A stretch of DNA of 64,000 nt. It comes from Bog-159 sp050008575. GTDB lineage: Bacteria; Acidobacteriota; Terriglobia; Bryobacterales; Bryobacteraceae. A program made the position numbers and the translations under genes. The notes beneath the pieces were generated by a model, which had not been told where the DNA came from, searched no databases, and worked only from the letters and a program-made list of their open reading frames with translations. Within the stretch, counting starts at the first letter, position 1, and every line of letters starts with the position of its first letter. Of this stretch, positions 1 to 8,093 are shown piece after piece. The stretch spans positions 1 to 64,000 of the forward strand of contig JBEKMJ010000023.1 of NCBI GenBank assembly GCA_050008575.1, given 5' to 3'.

Positions 1-2
1 TG

Positions 3-2606
3 ATACCGCTCGCGCTTGCGGCCAGAGGCCAGGCGCAGCCTCGCCAGGAGGGCCACACGAGGGTCCTTACAAAGGTGGCTGAAGTGCGGTCCCTTACGGC
101 GACCCAGGCCAGCCAGCAGTATCCCATCCATTTGAAGGGAGTCATCACCTACCACTCGCCGGAATACCTGGTAACGTTCTTCCAGGATCGGACAGCTGGA
201 ATTTTTCTCTTTCAAAGCGCCGATTCGGGGATCGCCGTTGGTGACTTGGTCCAAGTGGACGGCAACACCACGCCGGGTGAGTTTGCACCTTCGATCGAAC
301 ACACGAAAATCCAAGTTGTTGGACATGCAAGCCTGCCCTCACCTGCCCCAAAGAGCATCGAGGACCTCATGACAGGCCAGGAAGATAGTCAGTGGGTCCA
401 GGTCGAAGGCATCGTTCATTCTGTTGCGATCGAGGATCGGCTGCCTCCGGACATGCGCCGCGGTCCGCCTCAACTGGTGATCAACTTCGCGTCTGGCAGC
501 CACAAGTTCAAAGCCAGAGTCAGGGACTTCCGCCCGGATGTCGATTATAGTCGCCTGGTCGACGCAGTAGTGACCGTTCGCGGCGCGTGCGGCACGCTGT
601 TTAACGAACGCAGGCAACTGGTGGGCGTTCAACTCTTTGTTCCAAGCTTGCAGCAGGTGGCGGTAGATCAGGCGGCGCCGGACGCCTACACGCTGCCGCC
701 GGTCTCCATCGGCAGCGTGATGCAGTTTAGCCCGGCTAAGTCTGCGGACCGGCGCACCCGGATTCAGGGTGTAGTCACACTCAGCAATTCGGGTCACTGG
801 GCCTACGTGCAAGACGCTTCGGGTGGAGTCATAGTCGAAACCGCACAGGCGGCGGTCGTCGAACCCGGAGACTTGGTGGATGCGGTGGGCTTCCCCAGCT
901 CCGGACGGTATGCGCCCATCCTTCAGGATGGCACGTTTCGAAAAATCGGCAAGAGTCGCTTGCCGGTGCCTGTGTCGCTCAGCGCCGCGGCCGGCTTCAC
1001 GGGCCATCACGACGCAGAACTCGTCAGGATCGACGGCAGGCTGCTCGATCAGTCCGAGCGGGGGGAGTACCGCCTCTTCACCATGCAACTGGGGAACTTC
1101 ACGTTCACCGGCCGGCTGGACAGACGGGTCGTCACGGATCGGATGCGTCGAATCCGAAACGGGAGCCGACTGCAGATGCGAGGCGTGTGGTCTGTGGAAA
1201 CGGACGAATACCAGCACCCTACCTCTTTCCAGGTTCTGCTGCACTCGGCCGATGACATCGTAATCCTCCGACAGCCTTCCTGGTGGACCGGGCCGCGCGT
1301 GGTCTTGTTGTTGGCGCTGTTGGTCGCCGTCATCCTTCTCGCGCTGGGTTGGGTATTCTTGCTGCGACGCCGAGTCCGGACGCAGATTGCGGTCATCCGC
1401 CAACGGATCGAGCGAGAGGCGGCTCTGGAACGACGCTTCCAGAACCTGCTGCAGAACGCCAACGATGTTATCGTGACGGCCGATCCACAAGGGCTTGTCA
1501 GATCGCTCAATAGAGCCGGTGAACAGATTTGGGGATACACACAGGCGGAGGTCTTGGGGACGCCCCTTTCAGCCCTGGTGGCGACAGATCAAGAAGAGCT
1601 GGCGGAGGCCGTCCGACGGGTCTCCCGCGGCGAAGTGTACCCGATTCGCGAATGGGATATCGCCGGCAGGAATGGCCGTCGCACGCTCGTGGAAGTCAGC
1701 CTGCAAACCATCCGGGACGGGGCGCAGCCGAGCGGTATCCTGGGAATCGCGCGGGACATCACCGACCGCAAACGCGCGGAACGCGAGATCCTGAGCGCTA
1801 GGAAAATGGCCGTGGCCCGAGATGCCGCCGAGGAGGCCAACCGGGCCAAGAGCGCATTCCTGGCGAATATGAGCCACGAGTTGCGCACGCCGTTGAACGC
1901 CATCATTGGCTATAGCGAGATGCTGCGCGAGGATGCCGAGGAACACCATCAGGCACATTCTATTGCCGACCTGGAGCGCATCACCGCCGCTGGCAGGCAT
2001 CTCCTCACCCTGATCAACGAAGTACTCGATCTTTCCAAGATAGAGGCCGGCAGAACGGAACTGGTGTGGGAGGACGTGCCGCCTGCTCAGATCCTGGAGG
2101 ACGTGGCCGGCGCCATGGCGCCACTGGCGAAGCAGAACGCCAACCAACTGATCGTGCACTGTGCTCCCAACCTCCCGGCCATGCACGTGGACGTAGTAAA
2201 GTTTCGGCAAAGTCTCTACAACCTGGTGAGCAACGCCTGCAAATTCACCAAAAACGGCACAATCGCAGTTGATGTGGTCCCGGTAACCGTGGATGGCACG
2301 GAGTATGTTGAATGGCGCATCACGGATACCGGTATCGGCATAGCGTCCGGTCAGATGCATAAACTGTTCCGACCCTTTTCGCAGGTAGACGCCTCAACGA
2401 CTCGTAAGTACGGGGGGACAGGTCTAGGACTGGCCATCAGCCAGCGGTTTTGCGAGCTTATGGGCGGCGCGATCATGGTGGTCAGCGAACCTGGCAAAGG
2501 TTCCACCTTCACTATCCGATTGCCGCATCACCCGGACCACAGCCCAGCGGCGCAGGTACCGCCGCTCGGACTGGCCGCTATGGTCTCCGGCCCACGCGCC
2601 GCCTGA
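3..2606 (+). CDS. Membrane sensor histidine kinase with PAS domain (5' end outside window)
   Basis: The reading frame is open to the window edge. Upstream of a possible GTG at 75 it encodes a run ending in LALAARGQAQP, which looks like the end of a signal peptide, so the true start lies before the window. Numbered from the GTG: residues 15-200 and 225-395 form two similar beta-rich extracytoplasmic domains (the KGVITY and QGVVTL strands match); a membrane helix lies at 408-430; a PAS domain at 453-575; the HisKA phospho-acceptor is H601 in MSHELRTPLN; the HATPase has N-box NLVSNACKFT and G boxes DTGIGIA and GGTGLGLA. It should autophosphorylate in response to an extracytoplasmic or PAS signal. 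No receiver domain is fused and no response regulator is adjacent, so the partner is unknown. Confidence 0.9.
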   Translation: MPLALAARGQAQPRQEGHTRVLTKVAEVRSLTATQASQQYPIHLKGVITYHSPEYLVTFFQDRTAGIFLFQSADSGIAVGDLVQVDGNTTPGEFAPSIEHTKIQVVGHASLPSPAPKSIEDLMTGQEDSQWVQVEGIVHSVAIEDRLPPDMRRGPPQLVINFASGSHKFKARVRDFRPDVDYSRLVDAVVTVRGACGTLFNERRQLVGVQLFVPSLQQVAVDQAAPDAYTLPPVSIGSVMQFSPAKSADRRTRIQGVVTLSNSGHWAYVQDASGGVIVETAQAAVVEPGDLVDAVGFPSSGRYAPILQDGTFRKIGKSRLPVPVSLSAAAGFTGHHDAELVRIDGRLLDQSERGEYRLFTMQLGNFTFTGRLDRRVVTDRMRRIRNGSRLQMRGVWSVETDEYQHPTSFQVLLHSADDIVILRQPSWWTGPRVVLLLALLVAVILLALGWVFLLRRRVRTQIAVIRQRIEREAALERRFQNLLQNANDVIVTADPQGLVRSLNRAGEQIWGYTQAEVLGTPLSALVATDQEELAEAVRRVSRGEVYPIREWDIAGRNGRRTLVEVSLQTIRDGAQPSGILGIARDITDRKRAEREILSARKMAVARDAAEEANRAKSAFLANMSHELRTPLNAIIGYSEMLREDAEEHHQAHSIADLERITAAGRHLLTLINEVLDLSKIEAGRTELVWEDVPPAQILEDVAGAMAPLAKQNANQLIVHCAPNLPAMHVDVVKFRQSLYNLVSNACKFTKNGTIAVDVVPVTVDGTEYVEWRITDTGIGIASGQMHKLFRPFSQVDASTTRKYGGTGLGLAISQRFCELMGGAIMVVSEPGKGSTFTIRLPHHPDHSPAAQVPPLGLAAMVSGPRAA

Positions 2607-2724
2607 GGGCCACGAACGAACAGGGTTTACGCCCGTCATCCGCTCGCACGCCTCCTGGGCAAGTCAGCCTGCGTGTTCATCGCCGCGAGCATTGGTCACT
2701 TCACTCTCGCGGCGGACGACGGCC

Positions 2725-2870
2725 CTGGCCGGAACTGGCCGCCGACATCAAGGCTGCGCGAAGGACCAGCCTGCTCCTACGCTGCGGGCTGCGCCGGTCC
2801 GAGGCCGCGGCGCTCACGATGGGCTACGTCCGACGCCGGATGGCCGGTGGTGCAACGTGGGAGGGCACCG
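2725..2870 (+). pseudogene. Tyrosine recombinase (integrase) remnant, copy 1
   Basis: A short stretch translates as LLLRCGLRRSEAAALT, the typical sequence around the catalytic Arg (box I) of tyrosine recombinases. After a frame change it continues as PDGRWCNV, matching the following RDGRWCIV strand. No start codon, N-terminal domain or C-terminal RHR/Y region is present, so this is a decayed fragment. A second fragment of the same family lies at 6930-7070. The rest of 2607-3045 holds no recognisable gene; it must carry the promoter of the kinase gene. Confidence 0.6.
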
Positions 2871-3048
2871 CCCGCCGCCGCAGGCGGCGTATCACACGGC
2901 CCGCCGCTGGCACACGCCGCCGTCCGCAGGGTTGGTAGCGCCATCCCGTGCGAGCTTTCCGGCAGAGAGTGGACAGCAAGGGGGAAGTAAGCAGGGTGTA
3001 TAATTACGTGGACTTGGATTCCAAAACGGAAACTCCAAGTCAGCCGTG

Positions 3049-6000
3049 ATGGACCTGACTCCCGAACAGTTCGCCCGCCTGAATCAATGGTTTGACAAGG
3101 CGGTGGATCTACCCCTCCCGGAGCGGGCGGCCCTGATTGAAGAGGTGCGCCGGGTGGAGAGCGGCGAGATGGCGGACCGGCTGGCAAGCCTTCTGGAGGC
3201 CAACGACCGGACAACCGGCACGATTGGTGAGCCGCTGGTCCGACTGCTGCAGCCCGGCATACTGCAGGACACGGGCGTCTTCGGGGAAGGCGAACTGATT
3301 CTGGGCCGATTCCGGATCGTGCGCGTGTTGGGCCGCGGTGGCATGGGCGAGGTCTACGAGGCAGAGGACCTGGAGTTGAAAGGCCGAGTCGCGCTGAAGA
3401 CACTGCTGCCCGAAATCGCGTCCGACCCGCAGATGATTGCGCGATTCAAACAGGAAATCCAGCTTTCGCGAAGGATCGCTCATCCGAACGTGTGCAAAGT
3501 CTTCGACCTGGCGCGCCACCCGGCCGACGGCTCGCCGCCGCAGAGAATCCTGCTGAGTATGGAGTTTCTGCCAGGCGAAACACTGGGGCAAAAGCTGGTG
3601 CGCGTCGGCTGCCTGAGCGTAGACGAGGCTTTGCCCATCGTGCGCCAGATGGCCGCGGCGCTGGATGCCGCGCATGCGGCGGGCGTAATCCACCGGGATT
3701 TCAAACCCTCCAACGTGATGCTGGCGTCTTCCGGCGAAGGTGTCCGGGCGGTGGTCACCGATTTTGGCCTGGCGCGGAAAGCAAGCTTGGAGGGTGAGAG
3801 CACCGCGACCCTGCCAGAGCGCCTGGCGGGGACACTGAACTACATGGCTCCCGAGTTGCTGACCGGGCGGCCCGCGACGGTTGCGTCGGACGTGTACGCC
3901 TTAGGCATGGTGATTTACCGGATGCTTACGGGGACTCGGCCATTCGTCGCGGACGAGCCTTTAGCGGCCGCCTTGCGCCGCGGCCAAGAGCCGGTTCCGG
4001 CGCCGCGCACAGTGGTTCCCGGATTGGATGAACGGTGGAATGGCGCGGTGGTGCGCTGCCTGGATGCCGATCCGTCGCTGAGATTCGCCGCGGCGGGCGA
4101 CGTCGTGAAGGCCGTCGAGGGCGAGCCTGTGGCTGCGGTACCGGGTCCGGCGACCGTGTGGACGCCCCGCAAGCTGGGCGTTGCCGCACTGGCGATCGCG
4201 CTAGCGGGGGTGGCGGGCTACGCACTTTGGCCCCGGCACTATCAGCCCCCGGCCGAAGCCGCGCGGTTCTATCGGACTGGCACGGACGATCTGGAAGCAG
4301 GCGCCTACTTCGCGGCCACAAAAGAACTCGGGGAGGCGGCGCGGCTGGCACCGGATTTCAGCATGGCGTACGCGCGCCTGGCGGAGGCATGGACCGATCT
4401 CGACGCGCAGGGAAAGGCCAGTCAGGAGATGCAGTTGGCCCGACGATACGTGGCCGGCGCGCGGCTCTCCGAGATGGACCGGCTGTATCTGGATGCGGTA
4501 GACCTGACGATCACTCGTCAATTCCCCGAGGCGGCCCGGAAATATGAAGCCATGCTGACCTACGGCGGAGTCGCGCAGCCGGAGGTGCGCTTGGACTTGG
4601 GGCACGTTTACGACTTGGCCGGCAAGCCTGACGAAGCTATCCGGAATTATCTGATCGCGGCACAAGGGCCTCCCAGAAACGCGGCAGCGTGGCTCCGGCT
4701 GGCGGTGCTGTACAGCCTGAAGTCAGATGCGAAGAACGCGGATCGGGCGTTCGCTCAGGCCGAACAGCTCTATGAACTGACAAGCAACCAGGAAGGGCTG
4801 ACCGAGGTAGCCTATCAACGCGGCGCCGACGCGAACAGGCGCGCGAAAATGCCGGCGGCGGAGGGCTTTTTGCGCGAGGCGCTGCGAATCACCCAGGTGA
4901 CGCATAACGCGCAACAGGAGATTCGCGCGAAGTTGCAGTTGGGGACCGTGGCCATTCTCTCCGGGGATGCAGACTCAGCCAAACGCTACGCGGAAGAGGC
5001 CATCGATGCCGCAACCTTGAACCGCATCGAAAGCCTGGCGACGCGGGGCCTGTTGGTATTGGGCGAAGCCTTCAGCCGTAAGCGGGATTTTGAGCAGGCC
5101 GAGAAGTATTACGCGATGGGGCTGGGCCTCGCCCGGCAGGACGATTCCCGGCGTTTGATCGCCGGCGCCCAGCTTCGCCTGGCGAGCCTGCACGAGCAAG
5201 AGAGGCAGATCGACAAATGGGTGCCTGAGGCGCAGGAAGCAATCGCCTTCTATCTACAAAATAACTTTGCGCGCGAAACCGTCCAGTGCCAGGTATTGCT
5301 GGGGAGGGCCAAGCTCTACCAAGGCCAATATGACGCAGCGCTCGGATTTTACCGGCCAGCGCTGGCGGCGGCCGAGAAGTTGCAAGACAGTTATCAGATG
5401 ATGCTGGTTCAAGAGGGGATGGGTACCGCGATGTTAGGGCTGGAGCAGTTTCCGGAGGCGCTCGAACATTACGAAAAGGAGCTGGAACTTGCCGCCGCGC
5501 GCCGGGACATTGAGCATGTCGGCTATGGCGCTCTCCAATGCGGCATGACTTTGTGGCCTCTGGGCCGTTATGCAGAGGCCCCGGCGCGGTTCGACCAGGC
5601 GGAGGCCGCTGCCGCGAAGTTCGAGGATTTGAGGTTCAATATCAACCACCAACGGGCGGAGTTGGCTCTGAGCGAGGGCAAGTACCCGGAAGCGGTTGCA
5701 ACGTGCAACCGTTTGCTCTCTAGGGTTAAGAGTGACGAATCGGACACAATGGCAGACCTGAACCGGATGCTGGGTCTAGCCCTGATTCGTATCGGCCGCA
5801 AGCAGGAAGGGCGGCAGCGCTGCGAGCGCTCTTTCGAGATGGCAGCGCGGGCGTCTAATGCAGGCGTGCTCCTGGGGTCCATTTTGGGGGTGGCCGAGGC
5901 GCGCCTTGAAACCGGCGATTGGAGAGGAGTACTTGCAGCGATTCAGTCGGCGGGCGACGGTCTGTCGAAGCTGCCGGATTCGAACTGGCGAGCCAAGGCA

Positions 6001-6204
6001 ATGCAGGCCCGCGCGAGCGAGGCACTCCACGATCAAGATGGAGCGAGGCGCGAGGCGCTGGCCGCCCAGGCGCAATTGGACGCAATGGAGCGCCAGTGGG
6101 GCAAGGTGGCGTTTCAGTTGTACCATGGCAGGCCCGATCTGCAGAGATTCTGGCGTCCCCTTCTGCGGATGGTTTCCGCTAGTCAATCAGAGGAGAAGAA
6201 ATGA
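3049..6204 (+). CDS. Serine/threonine protein kinase with TPR repeats
   Basis: Hanks-type kinase of about 1051 residues. The glycine loop is GRGGMGEVY (residues 95-103), the ATP lysine K117 in VALK, the catalytic loop HRDFKPSN (about 215) and the Mg loop DFG (about 238), followed by MAPEL. A single membrane helix at 374-393 is followed by some 650 residues of TPR-like helical repeats, so the kinase domain is cytoplasmic and the repeats extracytoplasmic. This is the common acidobacterial kinase-TPR design, in which the repeats probably bind a partner. ATG at 3049 is preferred; a GTG directly precedes it. The stop overlaps the next start by 4 bases (ATGA), so the two are translationally coupled. 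Substrate unknown. Confidence 0.92.
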   Translation: MDLTPEQFARLNQWFDKAVDLPLPERAALIEEVRRVESGEMADRLASLLEANDRTTGTIGEPLVRLLQPGILQDTGVFGEGELILGRFRIVRVLGRGGMGEVYEAEDLELKGRVALKTLLPEIASDPQMIARFKQEIQLSRRIAHPNVCKVFDLARHPADGSPPQRILLSMEFLPGETLGQKLVRVGCLSVDEALPIVRQMAAALDAAHAAGVIHRDFKPSNVMLASSGEGVRAVVTDFGLARKASLEGESTATLPERLAGTLNYMAPELLTGRPATVASDVYALGMVIYRMLTGTRPFVADEPLAAALRRGQEPVPAPRTVVPGLDERWNGAVVRCLDADPSLRFAAAGDVVKAVEGEPVAAVPGPATVWTPRKLGVAALAIALAGVAGYALWPRHYQPPAEAARFYRTGTDDLEAGAYFAATKELGEAARLAPDFSMAYARLAEAWTDLDAQGKASQEMQLARRYVAGARLSEMDRLYLDAVDLTITRQFPEAARKYEAMLTYGGVAQPEVRLDLGHVYDLAGKPDEAIRNYLIAAQGPPRNAAAWLRLAVLYSLKSDAKNADRAFAQAEQLYELTSNQEGLTEVAYQRGADANRRAKMPAAEGFLREALRITQVTHNAQQEIRAKLQLGTVAILSGDADSAKRYAEEAIDAATLNRIESLATRGLLVLGEAFSRKRDFEQAEKYYAMGLGLARQDDSRRLIAGAQLRLASLHEQERQIDKWVPEAQEAIAFYLQNNFARETVQCQVLLGRAKLYQGQYDAALGFYRPALAAAEKLQDSYQMMLVQEGMGTAMLGLEQFPEALEHYEKELELAAARRDIEHVGYGALQCGMTLWPLGRYAEAPARFDQAEAAAAKFEDLRFNINHQRAELALSEGKYPEAVATCNRLLSRVKSDESDTMADLNRMLGLALIRIGRKQEGRQRCERSFEMAARASNAGVLLGSILGVAEARLETGDWRGVLAAIQSAGDGLSKLPDSNWRAKAMQARASEALHDQDGARREALAAQAQLDAMERQWGKVAFQLYHGRPDLQRFWRPLLRMVSASQSEEKK

Positions 6205-6830
6205 CAAGAACGCAGTTCGCAAATGCTATCGGTTCCGCCGGCCTGATCTTACCGGCCTGCGCGTTGGTTGTCCTGTGTGGTTGCCGTAAACCTAGTTTTA
6301 CTCCCCCCCTCGCGGGCATGCCCGTTAACTCACCGATCACGGTGGCGGATGGGACCATGGAGGTTCGGACATTCGCGACTTTTCAGCCCCCGAGCGCAAC
6401 AGCAGTAACTATCAACGGAGGACTGGATTCCGCGGGGCAATCAGCCCCAGGACAAGCATGCTTTATCAAAATCGGCCCCAACGGGCCATACAGCGTTGGC
6501 GGGAAGAGCTGGATTGTCACCAGCAACGACGAGAACGCCACCATCTCGACTCCGGACAACGGCAAAATGGTGGTTGCGGCATCGACGAGCGCAGGGACGA
6601 ATATTTCCCAACTCCTCGACGGTGTGGGCTATTCATTCAATGTAACGTTTTCGCCCCCGAAGTTTACCATCAACGGTGTTAAACCGCCAGGTTTCGATTG
6701 TTCCAGCCCTGCTTGGCCGAGATGCAAGGTCTGGATTGACTACTGGGTTGGGACTAATGCTAGCTGCCCTGCGAAATCACCGTGCGATGGGGCTAACCCA
6801 CCGTGCCCTGGCTACCCCCGCGACGAATGA
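6201..6830 (+). CDS. Predicted lipoprotein coupled to the kinase gene
   Basis: 209 residues. The N-terminus has a hydrophobic stretch ending in LCGC, a plausible lipobox with Cys28 as the lipidated residue. The mature part is beta-rich and Pro/Gly-rich and has four Cys in the last 45 residues, suggesting an exported, possibly disulfide-bonded domain. I do not recognise the family. The ATGA overlap with the kinase gene implies co-translation, and the kinase's TPR region is predicted on the same side of the membrane, so this may be a partner or ligand of the sensor. That role is inference. Confidence 0.75.
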   Translation: MTRTQFANAIGSAGLILPACALVVLCGCRKPSFTPPLAGMPVNSPITVADGTMEVRTFATFQPPSATAVTINGGLDSAGQSAPGQACFIKIGPNGPYSVGGKSWIVTSNDENATISTPDNGKMVVAASTSAGTNISQLLDGVGYSFNVTFSPPKFTINGVKPPGFDCSSPAWPRCKVWIDYWVGTNASCPAKSPCDGANPPCPGYPRDE

Positions 6831-6929
6831 GGATATTGTCCCAGCCATCAAGCAACCCGAACTTCGATGATCCCGTGGCGCAGCAACCGGCAGCCGCGGG
6901 CCGCTGGTGCCCGTAACCGGCCGCCGGCA

Positions 6930-7070
6930 TCACGATGCGCGAAGTCGCCAGCTACGCTCCTGCGCTGCAGGCTGCGCCCGTCCGAGGCCGCGATGGGCTG
7001 CGTCGAGTGGCGGGATGGCCGATGGTGCATCGCGGATCCCGATTCGCGGAAGGGCGTCCTGATCGCTAAC
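6930..7070 (+). pseudogene. Tyrosine recombinase (integrase) remnant, copy 2
   Basis: Translates as LLRCRLRPSEAA followed in frame by WRDGRWCIADP, the same box I region as the fragment at 2725-2870. Relative to that copy a few residues (ALT) are missing, and there is neither a start codon nor the catalytic C-terminal half. The frame runs on into unrelated sequence. With copy 1 it brackets the kinase/lipoprotein pair in the same orientation. The following stretch to 7301 has no recognisable gene. Confidence 0.6.
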
Positions 7071-7301
7071 AGTTGCGAAAACTATTCTTCTAAAAATAGG
7101 AGTCGTTTAGTATCAGCGAACGCGGCAAGTTATCGGAAATATTGTGCGTTTCCCCTTGACAAGCATGTCGCAACGGCTCACACTAGTTGGCGACTGAGCA
7201 ATTCTGCTGCACTCATCAGATCATCGTACCTGAGTCAGGCGGTCTGAATCCCTCTCTCTTCCTCTTAGCCAAACCACAACCGAGGAGGTTGACATAACCG
7301 A

Positions 7302-7523
7302 ATGCCGACCCATGGCATCCCGCGTCCAGTGTGTCTTGAAAGGATGCGCCTTACCGACGCACTTAAAGCCGCCACATCAAATCTTTTTGCGGCAACCACC
7401 GTAGCGACAGCCAAGACCGGCGTAGACCTAATTGCGGTTCGTGCAGTATCTAAGGATGCGCGCCACGCGTGCGCAGAAGCGAGACGCGCTCTCGCGGACC
7501 ACAGAGCCAAACACGGCTGCTAA
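7302..7523 (+). CDS. Small hypothetical protein, 73 residues
   Basis: A short frame beginning MPTHGIPRPVCLERMRL and ending in ARRALADHRAKHGC, preceded by GAGGAGG about 13 bases before the ATG, which is rather far. The protein is mostly helical, with a Cys near each end (C11 and the last residue). From memory, small acidobacterial proteins with a similar LERMRL start and a charged C-terminal helix ending in HGC exist, which supports a real gene; no function is known. Codon usage is less GC-biased than the neighbours, which fits this accessory stretch. Confidence 0.45.
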   Translation: MPTHGIPRPVCLERMRLTDALKAATSNLFAATTVATAKTGVDLIAVRAVSKDARHACAEARRALADHRAKHGC

Positions 7524-8093
7524 GGCTCCTGCCTGTCACGGCTTACTCATGGTACCCGCGACGTCCGTTTTGCCGCTATACAGCCTCTTAGAGCGTAGTT
7601 TTTGGAAATCTCGGCGCGTGAAAACTGAGAGCGCGCCTGGCGCGCCACAGCACATCGTCGCCGATGGGCATGAAGCACGATTTTCGCACTTCGCCGATCG
7701 CGTCGCCCGTCCGCCCCCCGGCGGTCGTGGCGAGGGACACGGGCGGCTCGCGCCTGGAACGGGCCGGCGGTCGACCTGCGCGAAGTGGCAGCCATTGCGC
7801 CCCGCAAAGTTCACAGTTTGGGGCCCATGTTTTTCAAAACGAGAGCGCGCGCCGTCCAGCGCTATCACTAACTTTGTGCTCGTCGCCGCACGGCTGCGCC
7901 ACCCATCGCGGCGATTTGCCTGCGACGCTTGGCTGGCATCTGCATGCGGACGCTCCACCGGAAAGCGAGATCGGCGCGGTGGCTGTCGCAGGACACGATC
8001 TGCCCGACGGTGAGCTTGGAGCCACGAACGAGCGAGCGGCCGCCCACGGAAAGCACGAGAAGCGCATCGGCGAAGCAGACCCGCAACCTCCGA
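7524..8093. other. 570 bases with no recognisable gene
   Basis: Very GC-rich. Long frames exist on both strands, but their translations are rich in Arg, Pro, Ala and Ser and show no domain, signal peptide or ribosome binding site. It may be decayed DNA downstream of the repeat-protein gene. Nothing supports a feature. Confidence 0.4.

Noticed and set aside
339..1490. Long open frame on the minus strand opposite the histidine kinase gene
   Set aside because: No ribosome binding site or domain; composition (Arg, His, Gln-rich) is that of an antisense shadow of a GC-rich gene.
7156..7184. TTGACA with a 17-base spacer before CACACT, upstream of the 73-residue gene
   Set aside because: The -35 is perfect but the -10 matches only two bases, so it is too weak to call a promoter.
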